Source: Bacteroidales bacterium Bact_20 (GTDB taxonomy: Bacteria > Bacteroidota > Bacteroidia > Bacteroidales > DTU049). From it: a DNA stretch of 13,022 nucleotides. Where the stretch lies: assembly GCA_001603615.1 (NCBI GenBank), contig LUZL01000018.1, forward strand, positions 1-13,022. Reading direction: 5' to 3'. Positions 5,588 through 13,022 of the stretch are shown piece by piece; position 1 is the first letter of the stretch, and the number at the start of each line of letters is the position of its first letter. The notes below the pieces were generated by a model, which was given only the letters and a program-made list of their open reading frames with translations, ran no database searches and was not told where the DNA came from. The position numbers and the translations under genes were made by a program.

Positions 5588-6931
5588 TTAATTAAAATTT
5601 GATATAATTTTATTTATAAGCTTCAATTTTTCATTTAAAAGTTCTTTGTTTTTAGCTTCTACTATGAGTCTTAAATAAGGTTCTGTATTAGATGGTCTTA
5701 TATTAAACCACCAATCTGGATAGTCTAATCTATACCCATCAAAATCATAAAAGGCTACTGGTGCTTTTTCATTTATAAAATAATCTTTTACAGCATTCAT
5801 AGCTTCTAGTTTATTATTAATTTTGTAATTAATTTCTCCAGAATTTTCGTATTTTTTTATTTTAGCAATGATTTCAGAAACTTTTAATCCTTTTTTAATA
5901 AAATCAGAAATTATATTGGTTATCAATATACTAGCTAGTAGTCCAGAGTCACTATAATAAAAATCTCTGAAATAATAATGTCCAGCTAGCTCACCACCAT
6001 AGATACCATTAATTTCTCTTAATTTTGTGGCTGCGTATGCTCTACCCACTCTCCACATTACTATTTCGCCACCCATTGGCTCTATATATTCAGCTACTGA
6101 TTTTGATGTTCGTATATCTTGTATTACTTTGCCTTTTTCTTTTTTTTCTTCTAAAAAATAATGACCTAATAATCCTATCATTAGGTCAGGGGAAATAAAA
6201 TTACCTTTTTCATCTACAAACATTACTCTATCTGCATCGCCATCAAATATCATCCCAAAATCTTTTTTTCTCTCTATTACAATCTTTTTTATATCTATTA
6301 AATTTTTTTCATCTAGTGGATTAGCCTCATGGTTAGGGAATGTACCATCTAAGTCATCAAAAATATATTCAGCTTGATTTGCAAATATTTCATGAATATA
6401 TAATCCAGCCATTCCATTGCTACAATCTATTGTGAAATTAAGGTTTAAATCTGGTTTTAAATATTTTTTTAAAAAATCTATATATTCATTTTTATAATTA
6501 AATTCTTGATAAGTCCCTTTTGATGAAATATTAATATTCTCATTATTTTTTATTAATTGTTCTATATTATTTAATCCATCGTCATAGCCAATAGGAGAAG
6601 CATTTTTACCAGAAAACTTTAAACCATTGTATTCTTTAGGATTGTGACTAGCTGTTATCATTATTGACCCATCAAAATTATATTTTGCTGTTCCCCAATA
6701 TATAGATGGTGTAGTAGCTAATCCTGCATCATATATATCGCATCCAGCAGACAAAAGTCCTTGTATCAATGCATCATGTATCTCATCAGATGATGTTCTC
6801 ACATCTCTACCGACTAAAATCTTTTTTATACTAAATATCTGTGGGAAATAATATCCTATTTTTACAACATCATCTTTATTAAAATCTACTCCATAGATAC
6901 CTCTAATGTCGTAAGCATGAAAAGCTCCCAT
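5588..6931 (-). CDS. manB: Phosphomannomutase/phosphoglucomutase
   Basis: This alpha-D-phosphohexomutase (447 residues, usual length) interconverts hexose 6-phosphate and 1-phosphate, supplying GDP-mannose or UDP-glucose type precursors for surface glycans. All four active-site loops are visible: the phosphoserine loop TASHNP (93-98, Ser95), the magnesium loop DGDADR (230-235), the sugar-specificity loop GGELAGH (312-318, Glu314), and the phosphate-binding loop RPSNTEP (412-418). The start MGAFHAYDIRG is typical of the subfamily. The segment usually reading VGH before the third loop is VGRAYA (295-300). Whether mannose or glucose phosphate is preferred cannot be read from sequence, so the symbol is provisional. 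It is divergent from the M28 peptidase gene and precedes the TPR lipoprotein by 10 nt. Confidence 0.92.
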   Translation of the reverse strand: MGAFHAYDIRGIYGVDFNKDDVVKIGYYFPQIFSIKKILVGRDVRTSSDEIHDALIQGLLSAGCDIYDAGLATTPSIYWGTAKYNFDGSIMITASHNPKEYNGLKFSGKNASPIGYDDGLNNIEQLIKNNENINISSKGTYQEFNYKNEYIDFLKKYLKPDLNLNFTIDCSNGMAGLYIHEIFANQAEYIFDDLDGTFPNHEANPLDEKNLIDIKKIVIERKKDFGMIFDGDADRVMFVDEKGNFISPDLMIGLLGHYFLEEKKEKGKVIQDIRTSKSVAEYIEPMGGEIVMWRVGRAYAATKLREINGIYGGELAGHYYFRDFYYSDSGLLASILITNIISDFIKKGLKVSEIIAKIKKYENSGEINYKINNKLEAMNAVKDYFINEKAPVAFYDFDGYRLDYPDWWFNIRPSNTEPYLRLIVEAKNKELLNEKLKLINKIISNFN

Positions 6932-6944
6932 AATTTTTTTTTGA

Positions 6945-6952
6945 CAAATTTA
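6945..6952 (-). promoter_or_regulatory. Bacteroidota-type -7 element for manB
   Basis: On the minus strand this reads TAAATTTG, an exact TAnnTTTG match, ending 13 nt before the ATG at 6931. The implied leader is very short. On the + strand the same bases form part of TGACAAATTTACA (6942-6954). Confidence 0.45.
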
Positions 6953-7031
6953 CAATAATTTTAATAATTTAATATGTAACTATGGCATTATTATTCTATT
7001 ATTATTTATAATTTCGTGAAATATTTTTTTA

Positions 7032-8027
7032 ATGAAAAAGATAATTAACTTACTATTAGTGTTTTGCGTCAATATTAGTCTTTTATCACAAATTTCATTT
7101 ACTGATATTGAGAGACAGCAGAGAATATTTAAAGATATGAAAGTACTATCACACGATACCCTAATGGGTAGAAAATCTGCTAGCATATACGAGTGGAAAG
7201 CTGGTAATTATATTATTAATGAATTAGAAAATTTAAAAACAAATAAATGCAATATAACATATTTACAGGATTATAACTCATTTAGATTTGCATTTACTAT
7301 CAAAAATCCTAAAAATAATAAAAAGGATACTACAGCTGACATAATTGCATATATTGACAATAAGGCTCCTTTCTCTATTATCATCGGAGCTCATTATGAT
7401 CATGTAGGTTATGAAATCTATGATAGTACTAAAGGTCAATATTTAATATACAATGGTGCTGATGATAATGCTAGTGGCACTGTTGGATTATTAGAATTAA
7501 CTAGATACTTATCATATGGATTTTTAACAAATTTTAATTATATCATCTGTTTTTGGGGAAGCGAAGAGTTAGGCATGTATGGCTCTGCTTATTTTTGTCA
7601 AAAAATTTTACCTAATATCAATGTCCCTGATATAATTTTATATATAAACTATGATATGATTGGTAGGTTAGGGTACAAAAAAAATATTCTAACCGTCTAT
7701 GGCACAGCTACAGCAAAAAATTTAAAATCTATTGTTCCAGATAAGTTAGATACTGTGAAAATAAATAAATTACCGATGGCTTTTCCATTTAGTGATCACA
7801 CATATTTCTATGCTAATAATATCTCATATTTGTATTTTACTACTGGATTACCAAAAACCTATCATACTTTAATAGACGAAATAAATTTGATAAATTTTAA
7901 TGGGATTTTATTTACTATTAAGCTGACTGAACAGATTTTATCAGAATTAAAACCAGAAGAATTATATTTCAAAAAAATAAAATTACATCATTATATTTTT
8001 ACGGGAGTGAAATATATTTTACAATAA
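7032..8027 (+). CDS. Secreted M28-family zinc aminopeptidase
   Basis: This 331-residue protein has a Sec signal peptide (Lys-Lys start, hydrophobic core 5-18, likely cleavage near residue 20) without a lipobox, so it should act in the periplasm or outside. The co-catalytic zinc site of M28 metallopeptidases is complete: GAHYDHVG (119-126, His121), NGADDNASG (141-149, Asp144 bridging), GSEELG (176-181, catalytic Glu178 and ligand Glu179), NYDMIG (206-211, Asp208) and YHT (277-279, His278). The segment HDTLMGRKS (41-49) is typical of Bacteroidota members. It probably removes N-terminal residues from peptides; the substrate is unknown. Only a weak promoter candidate was seen (TAATTTCG, 7009-7016). 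It is divergent from manB and followed by groES on the same strand after about 108 nt. Confidence 0.9.
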   Translation: MKKIINLLLVFCVNISLLSQISFTDIERQQRIFKDMKVLSHDTLMGRKSASIYEWKAGNYIINELENLKTNKCNITYLQDYNSFRFAFTIKNPKNNKKDTTADIIAYIDNKAPFSIIIGAHYDHVGYEIYDSTKGQYLIYNGADDNASGTVGLLELTRYLSYGFLTNFNYIICFWGSEELGMYGSAYFCQKILPNINVPDIILYINYDMIGRLGYKKNILTVYGTATAKNLKSIVPDKLDTVKINKLPMAFPFSDHTYFYANNISYLYFTTGLPKTYHTLIDEINLINFNGILFTIKLTEQILSELKPEELYFKKIKLHHYIFTGVKYILQ

Positions 8028-8060
8028 TATATATATATATTTTGGTTTAAAATATAAAAA

Positions 8061-8100
8061 TGACAAATTGGCATTTTTAATTGTCTGGCATAATTAATGA
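8061..8100 (+). promoter_or_regulatory. groESL control region: TGNCA dyad and sigma54-like promoter candidate
   Basis: TGACAAATTGGCA (8061-8073) is an imperfect dyad of two TGNCA half-sites 3 nt apart. A third half-site starts TCTGGCATAATTAATGA (8084-8100), where TGGCA and a following ATGAT have the -24/-12 spacing of sigma54 promoters (GG at 8087-8088, G at 8099), although the -12 C is absent. No clear TAnnTTTG element and no CIRCE operator (TTAGCACTC-N9-GAGTGCTAA) was found upstream of groES. Transcription from here would leave a leader of about 26 nt to the ATG at 8136. The assignment is tentative. Confidence 0.4.
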
Positions 8101-8135
8101 TTACCGAAAAGCAAAACATCAAAAAAACAAAAGAT

Positions 8136-8414
8136 ATGAGTGAAATTAAAATTAAACCTTTAGCAGATCGAGTAGTTATCGAACCAGCACCTGCTGAGGA
8201 AAAAACTGCAGGTGGCATTATTATCCCAGATACAGCAAAAGAAAAGCCTTTAAAAGGTACTGTTGTAGCTGTAGGCAGTGGCAAAAAAGATGAACCGATG
8301 ACAGTAAAAGTAGGTGATCAAGTTTTATATTCCAAGTATGCAGGTACCGAAATTACTATTGAAGGAAAAGAATATTTGATTGTTAGAGAATCAGACATTT
8401 TAGCAATTATTTAA
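8136..8414 (+). CDS. groES: Co-chaperonin GroES
   Basis: The product is 92 residues when started at MSEIKIKPLADRVV, the normal GroES length. An in-frame ATG at 8097 would add 13 Lys-rich residues not found in the family and falls inside the probable promoter, so 8136 is preferred. GroES caps the GroEL ring to enclose a folding protein. Family signs are KPLADRVVIE (7-16), the mobile loop with EEKTAGGIIIPD (20-31) that binds GroEL, GTVVAVG (40-46), VKVGDQVLYSKYAGTE (54-69) and the YLIVRESDILAII terminus. It is followed by groEL after 30 nt, the classical operon. Confidence 0.97.
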   Translation: MSEIKIKPLADRVVIEPAPAEEKTAGGIIIPDTAKEKPLKGTVVAVGSGKKDEPMTVKVGDQVLYSKYAGTEITIEGKEYLIVRESDILAII

Positions 8415-8444
8415 TTATTAATTAACATTAAAAATAAAAAAACT

Positions 8445-10064
8445 ATGGCAAAAGAAATTATATTAGGCTTTGATGCACGTGAGCAATTAAAAAAAGGTGT
8501 AGATAAATTAGCAAATGCAGTTAAAGTAACCCTTGGTCCTAAGGGACGTAATGTAGTTATTGAAAGAAGCTATGGAGCTCCTGTAACTACTAAAGATGGT
8601 GTGTCTGTAGCTAAAGAAATTAGCCTAGAAGATAAATTTGAAAATATGGGTGCTCAAATGGTAAAAAAAGCTGCTAGCGAAACTAGTGATGCAGCTGGTG
8701 ATGGTACCACAACAGCAACCTTATTAACTCAAATTATCTTTAATGCTGGACTCAAGAGTGTAACTGCTGGTGCTAATCCAATGGATCTCAAACGCGGTAT
8801 AGACAAAGCTGTAAAAGCTGTTATAGAAAACTTAAAACAACAATCTCAACAAGTAGGTGATAGCTACGAAAAAATAGAACAAGTAGGAACAATATCAGCT
8901 AATAATGACCCTGAAATTGGTAAAACTATTGCTGAAGCAATGAAAAAAGTAAAAAAGGAAGGTGTGATTACTATAGAAGAAGCTAAAGGTACAGAAACTA
9001 CTGTAGATGTGGTAGAAGGTATGCAATTTGACCGTGGCTATATTTCACCTTACTTTGTTACTAATTCAGAAAAAATGATTGTAGAATATGATGACCCTTA
9101 TATACTACTTTATGATAAGAAATTAAGTGGAATGAAAGAACTCCTGCCAGTACTAGAAAAAGTTTTCCAAACTAATAGACCTTTAATTATTGTCGCTGAA
9201 GATATTGAAGGTGAAGCTTTAGCTACTTTAGTAGTTAATAAATTGAGAGGTTCTCTAAAAGTAGCTGCTGTAAAAGCTCCTGCTTTTGGTGATAGAAGAA
9301 AAGAAATGCTAGAAGATATAGCTATATTGACAGGTGGTACAGTTATTAGTGAAGAAAAAGGATTTAAACTAGAAGATGCTACACTAGATCTTCTAGGTCA
9401 GGCAAAAAAAGTTACTATTGACAAAGATAATACTACTATCGTAGAAGGTGCAGGCAAAAAAGAAAATATAGAAGCTCGCATTAAACAAATAAAAGTACAA
9501 ATAGAAGATGCTAAAAGCGATTATGACAAAGAAAAACTACAAGAAAGATTAGCTAAATTAGCTGGTGGTGTAGCTGTTATTAGAGTAGGTGCTGCTACTG
9601 AAGTAGAAATGAAAGAGAAAAAAGATAGATACGACGACGCTTTACACGCTACACGTGCTGCTATAGAAGAAGGTATAATACCTGGTGGTGGTGTTGCTTA
9701 CATTAGAGCTATTGACATTTTAGATAAAGTAGAGATAGCTAATGAAGATGAAAAAATCGGTGTAGATATTATCCGTAGAGCTCTAGAGGAACCTCTACGT
9801 CAAATAGTAGAAAATGCTGGGTTAGAAGGTAGCGTAATTGTTCAAAAAGTAAAAGAAGGTAAAGGCGATTACGGATTTAATGCTTATACTGAAAAATTTG
9901 AAAACTTACTAGAAGCTGGTGTAATAGATCCTACTAAAGTATCTAGAATAGCTATAGAAAAAGCTGCTTCTATAGCAAGTGCACTTCTTATTACAGAAGC
10001 TGCTATTGCTGAAATACCTGAAGAGAAACCTGCAGTTCCATCTATGCCTCCAATGGATTACTAA
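8445..10064 (+). CDS. groEL: Chaperonin GroEL (Hsp60)
   Basis: The product is the 539-residue subunit of the double-ring ATP-dependent folding chamber. Nucleotide-site motifs are GPKGRN (31-36), KDGVSVAKEI (50-59) and GDGTTT (85-90, Asp86); the catalytic Asp is Asp398 in DDALHATRAA (397-406), next to IIPGGGVA (411-418). The apical segment EKMIVEYDDPYILL (209-222) and the hinge glycines are normal. The C-terminus is unusual: it ends EEKPAVPSMPPMDY, proline-rich and without the Gly-Gly-Met repeats that line the cavity floor in E. coli GroEL. It shares the groES transcript (30-nt gap, no promoter between) and ends at a strong terminator. No second chaperonin gene is in the window. Confidence 0.98.
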   Translation: MAKEIILGFDAREQLKKGVDKLANAVKVTLGPKGRNVVIERSYGAPVTTKDGVSVAKEISLEDKFENMGAQMVKKAASETSDAAGDGTTTATLLTQIIFNAGLKSVTAGANPMDLKRGIDKAVKAVIENLKQQSQQVGDSYEKIEQVGTISANNDPEIGKTIAEAMKKVKKEGVITIEEAKGTETTVDVVEGMQFDRGYISPYFVTNSEKMIVEYDDPYILLYDKKLSGMKELLPVLEKVFQTNRPLIIVAEDIEGEALATLVVNKLRGSLKVAAVKAPAFGDRRKEMLEDIAILTGGTVISEEKGFKLEDATLDLLGQAKKVTIDKDNTTIVEGAGKKENIEARIKQIKVQIEDAKSDYDKEKLQERLAKLAGGVAVIRVGAATEVEMKEKKDRYDDALHATRAAIEEGIIPGGGVAYIRAIDILDKVEIANEDEKIGVDIIRRALEEPLRQIVENAGLEGSVIVQKVKEGKGDYGFNAYTEKFENLLEAGVIDPTKVSRIAIEKAASIASALLITEAAIAEIPEEKPAVPSMPPMDY

Positions 10065-10089
10065 AATACTTTTAATACATAGTAAATAC

Positions 10090-10123
10090 AAAAGAGTCGC
10101 ATCAATAAGCGACTCTTTTTTTT
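10090..10123 (+). terminator. Rho-independent terminator of groESL
   Basis: An 11-bp stem, AAAAGAGTCGC (10090-10100) with GCGACTCTTTT (10109-10119), encloses an 8-nt loop and runs into eight T's (10116-10123). It starts 26 nt after the groEL stop and separates it from the convergent histidine kinase gene. Confidence 0.9.
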
Positions 10124-10160
10124 GTTAGTTATGTGTGCTATTTATATTGCGAATTATTTT

Positions 10161-13022
10161 TTATAGATTTATGTTTAAAATTATTGTAAATTTAGTACCT
10201 TTTCCCAATGCACTTTCTACAAATATTTGACCATTCATATCATTGATAATATTTTTTGTTATAGCTAATCCTAAGCCTGATCCTGATGTTTTTGTGGTGA
10301 AATTAGGTTCAAAAATTTTATTTAGCTCTTCATCAGATATACCTATACCATTATCTTGAATATCAATAATTACACTTCCATTTTTTGTTTTTAAATCTAT
10401 TGTTATTAGACCACGTCTATCCATTGATAATGCCTGTACAGCATTTTTTATAATATTTGTAAATGCTCTACTCAGTCTATTCTCATCACCATAAACCATC
10501 ACTTTGTCTACATTGGTATTCATTATGATATCATAATCATCACTTTGGAATAAGGCAACTAAATTTTGTAAAAGTTGTACTAAATTTACATCTTTGTCTT
10601 GAGGTTCTGGCATTTTATTAAATTGTGAAAAAGCTGTTGCAATATCGGATAAATGTTCTATTTGTTCTAATAATGTAACTAAATATTTATCTATGTCTTG
10701 TTCAAATCTTTGTTTATCATTTTTCCATGTTTTTTGTAGAAATTGTACACTTAATTTCATAGGAGTGAGAGGATTTTTTATCTCATGAGCTACCTGCTTA
10801 GCCATTTCTCTCCATGCTATCTCTCGCTCACTCTGAGCTAATTTCTCTGCTTTTTCAGCTAATTCATCTACCATTTGATTATATTGCTGTACTAGTAAAC
10901 CTATCTCATCATTACTTCTATATGTAATCTTTTCATTTTGCCTAGACAAACTTAAAGTTTTTAATCTTTTGCTAATTAATTTTAGAGGTCTATTAATATA
11001 TCGTGTGATTATGAAAGTGATAATAAGAGATACTAGTAGTAATATAGCATAAATATTTATAAATTTACCTATTAGCTCACTTAATTCTACTCGCAATTCA
11101 GAAATTTGATTAAACATAGGTATAGACAATATACCTACAATATTTTTATCTTTAAATATTGGTAAATATGTATTCCAATATACAAAATCCCCAATAATTT
11201 CTTGATGAGTATAATACCAATTATCTCTCCATTTATTTTGCCAATAAACATCTGAATTCATTAAATCAGTTAATAAATTATTCTGAAATAAAGAAAATTG
11301 TGTAGAAGATAATAGCCTACCATTAGTATCGTAGAAATGTAGATCTGCGAAATAAGAATATTTATATTTCCATAATAATGTATTAATGTTATCTGAAGTA
11401 ATATTATTATTTAAAATATCATTTTGAAATGATAAATAAAGCCCATAGTTACGATCAAAATATTTCTTTTGCAATTGAGTCAAAAAAGTATGTTGTAGGT
11501 ATCTAACAGAAATAATACCAGATATTAATATTACTATAGTAATAATAATTATCAAAGTCAATTGCAGTCTACCTGCCAAACTTTGTAATATTTTTTTAAT
11601 ATTAAATCCTTTTATTATCAAATAATAGAAAATATAGAGTAACAAAACTATTATAATAAAATAAGAAAAAATGCTTAGCCAGCTCGGTAAAGAATGATTA
11701 GATACTAGAATAATATATTTCTGATTGTCTACTTCGCTTTTAATAGCATATTTCCCATTATATTTAAATAATTTACCAATAGGCTCTGACTGTATAATAT
11801 TATCTGCTCGCAATGGGAAAATAGTATTACCATAGCTCTGTAATAAATTATTGTTTAAATAAGTAGCATAATCTATATGTGCTGGTAATAATTGCTCCTC
11901 ATCAGCATTAACTAATAATTCCAAATATCCCTCTGGCCTAAATGGTTTCTTTTTATAAAATTCTAAAAATAAATAATGAGGTACCTCACTTGTTAGCTTT
12001 ATACTATATAAATAATAATTGACATCTCCACTAGTAATAAAATATAACTCATCAGAGATTTGTTGAGTCTGAGAATTTCCTATAATGCTATCATAATAAT
12101 TCCAACAACTAATTTTACTATTACTATTCACGAATATATCATTATCGCAGCAGATGAAGCCTAAAATATCATATTTCCCTTGAAATGAAGATAAATAATG
12201 ATCTTTGAGATAGCTGAGCCAATACATATTAGTATCTAAATGCTCTGTATATTTCAGAACAATAGCATCATCAGCTATTTGATTTTTTAAATCTTGTAAG
12301 TGATTTTCTAAAATAAGATCTCTCTCTGAGCTTATTTTAACTGCATTTAATAATAAATAATTAGAAAAACTCTGATGCTGAACTCTCAAAAACAGTCCAC
12401 TTGTGAGAGCTATCACAAAAACACCAAAAAAATAAATGAAATATCTTTTTATCCATCTCTTTTGTATAAATGTAAGTAGATAAACTATCATCCACAAAGC
12501 CATGCCCACCATGGATAATAATATATAAAAACTCTGATCTTTTAATAAAAATATAAAAAATATCACATAAAAAATAAATCCAGAATAAACTACCTTTTTA
12601 GGTGGTTTATGTATAATCATCATCCTCATCAGCCATACCCATACTGCCAATAAACTAATAGACAAAAATATTACAAAAAAAACGTCTATCTTAGTTACTA
12701 TCCATTCATAATAACTATATGGAAACTCTGTAGCATTAAAAATCTTATATAACCAGATAAAAATGTTACCAGAAATAAATAGAGAAATGAAAAAATAAAG
12801 TAATTCTCTATATTTTACTGATATTAGTTTAGAACTAAGCTTAATGATTAATACTCCAAACCATAAAACCAAAAATGTTTTGCCAATATTATTAAATGTA
12901 AGTGATAAAGCAAAAAAAGAAGGATTAAAAATATAATATTTCAAAGATAATGACTGTACTAATATCCACAGTAAATATGTAATGATAACAATAAAAATAA
13001 AAAGTATATAAACTTTTTTATC
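10161..13022 (-). CDS. NtrY-type membrane sensor histidine kinase, 5' end beyond the window
   Basis: The frame stays open to the right edge: 26 codons lie upstream of the TTG at 12944, including a hydrophobic run (VYILFIFIVITYLLWILV), so the start is outside and the protein exceeds 950 residues. Residue numbers here count from that TTG. About six membrane segments lie between 21 and 185, then a sensory region (186-423), a membrane segment (424-446), another (461-481), a second extracytoplasmic region (482-628), a membrane segment (629-649) and a HAMP domain (about 645-695). The kinase core has AHEIKNPLTP (719-728, phospho-acceptor His720), N box NIIKNAVQA (830-838), DNGIGI (864-869), FEPNFTTK (878-885) and SGSGLGLAI (887-895). 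The core resembles NtrY/AtoS kinases, whose usual partners are sigma54-activating response regulators. There is no receiver domain and no regulator gene downstream. The signal sensed is unknown. Confidence 0.92.
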   Translation of the reverse strand, partial: DKKVYILFIFIVIITYLLWILVQSLSLKYYIFNPSFFALSLTFNNIGKTFLVLWFGVLIIKLSSKLISVKYRELLYFFISLFISGNIFIWLYKIFNATEFPYSYYEWIVTKIDVFFVIFLSISLLAVWVWLMRMMIIHKPPKKVVYSGFIFYVIFFIFLLKDQSFYILLSMVGMALWMIVYLLTFIQKRWIKRYFIYFFGVFVIALTSGLFLRVQHQSFSNYLLLNAVKISSERDLILENHLQDLKNQIADDAIVLKYTEHLDTNMYWLSYLKDHYLSSFQGKYDILGFICCDNDIFVNSNSKISCWNYYDSIIGNSQTQQISDELYFITSGDVNYYLYSIKLTSEVPHYLFLEFYKKKPFRPEGYLELLVNADEEQLLPAHIDYATYLNNNLLQSYGNTIFPLRADNIIQSEPIGKLFKYNGKYAIKSEVDNQKYIILVSNHSLPSWLSIFSYFIIIVLLLYIFYYLIIKGFNIKKILQSLAGRLQLTLIIIITIVILISGIISVRYLQHTFLTQLQKKYFDRNYGLYLSFQNDILNNNITSDNINTLLWKYKYSYFADLHFYDTNGRLLSSTQFSLFQNNLLTDLMNSDVYWQNKWRDNWYYTHQEIIGDFVYWNTYLPIFKDKNIVGILSIPMFNQISELRVELSELIGKFINIYAILLLVSLIITFIITRYINRPLKLISKRLKTLSLSRQNEKITYRSNDEIGLLVQQYNQMVDELAEKAEKLAQSEREIAWREMAKQVAHEIKNPLTPMKLSVQFLQKTWKNDKQRFEQDIDKYLVTLLEQIEHLSDIATAFSQFNKMPEPQDKDVNLVQLLQNLVALFQSDDYDIIMNTNVDKVMVYGDENRLSRAFTNIIKNAVQALSMDRRGLITIDLKTKNGSVIIDIQDNGIGISDEELNKIFEPNFTTKTSGSGLGLAITKNIINDMNGQIFVESALGKGTKFTIILNINL

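Noticed and set aside
6983..6997. sigma54 promoter for the M28 peptidase gene
   Set aside because: TGGCA is present but the -12 GC dinucleotide is missing at the required spacing (CT instead).
6980..7186. Short minus-strand open frame over the M28 promoter and signal peptide
   Set aside because: It overlaps the divergent promoter region and the recognisable M28 coding start; no independent evidence.
8036..8056. TATATTTT/AAAATATA hairpin after the M28 peptidase gene as a terminator
   Set aside because: The stem is only 8 AT pairs and is followed by A's, not T's, on the coding strand; such stems arise easily in AT-rich spacers next to the (AT)n run at 8027-8040.
8097..8135. Upstream ATG giving a 105-residue GroES
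   Set aside because: It adds 13 Lys-rich residues unlike any GroES N-terminus and overlaps the probable promoter; MSEIKIKPLADR at 8136 is the normal start.
9909..10091. Minus-strand 60-residue open frame at the groEL 3' end
   Set aside because: Low-complexity Ser/Tyr/Phe-rich translation antisense to groEL; a shadow frame.
12942..12944. TTG as the start codon of the histidine kinase
   Set aside because: The frame continues without a stop to the window edge and encodes a hydrophobic helix upstream, so the start lies outside.

Overview
The window most likely comes from an AT-rich member of the Bacteroidota; I would not go below phylum. Three things point there. The genes lack Shine-Dalgarno leaders. 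Several of them are preceded by the TAnnTTTG -7 promoter element typical of that phylum. The gene content also fits: Mpl-type Mur ligase, short-leader lipoproteins, a lipocalin-like lipoprotein of the 'EEGPSISLRSK' type, and an M28 peptidase with a Sec signal.

Layout. At the left edge there is a probable C-terminal fragment of a + strand gene, then a G-rich degenerate octamer array (61-163). A minus-strand pair follows: a lipoprotein with a TPR-like C-terminus (1549-2523) and the Mur ligase mpl (181-1530). Divergent from it is a small lipocalin-like lipoprotein (2648-3082). This converges on pcm, protein-L-isoaspartate methyltransferase (3143-3835), with a perfect 16-bp hairpin between them. 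Next is an IS1595-family element (about 3951-5015) with an 18-bp imperfect terminal inverted repeat and one transposase gene; that transposase seems to lack its second catalytic Asp. A second minus-strand pair comprises a phosphomannomutase/phosphoglucomutase (5588-6931) and a small TPR lipoprotein (5167-5577). Divergent from it is a secreted M28 zinc peptidase (7032-8027). The groES-groEL operon (8136-10064) ends in a strong GC-stemmed terminator. Converging on it is a very large membrane sensor histidine kinase of NtrY type (10161 to beyond 13022). Its reading frame stays open to the right edge, so its true start lies outside the window.

Most of this is ordinary chromosomal housekeeping and envelope biology: peptidoglycan recycling, sugar-phosphate metabolism, protein repair and folding, lipoproteins. 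I see no defence island, CRISPR array, tRNA, rRNA or prophage, and no convincing new multi-gene system. The points most worth a second look are: the transposase with a replaced catalytic residue inside an otherwise intact IS; the TGNCA/sigma54-like elements upstream of groES where a CIRCE operator might be expected; the G-quadruplex-prone octamer array; the GroEL tail without Gly-Gly-Met repeats; and the large NtrY-like kinase. No intergenic gap exceeds 300 bases.
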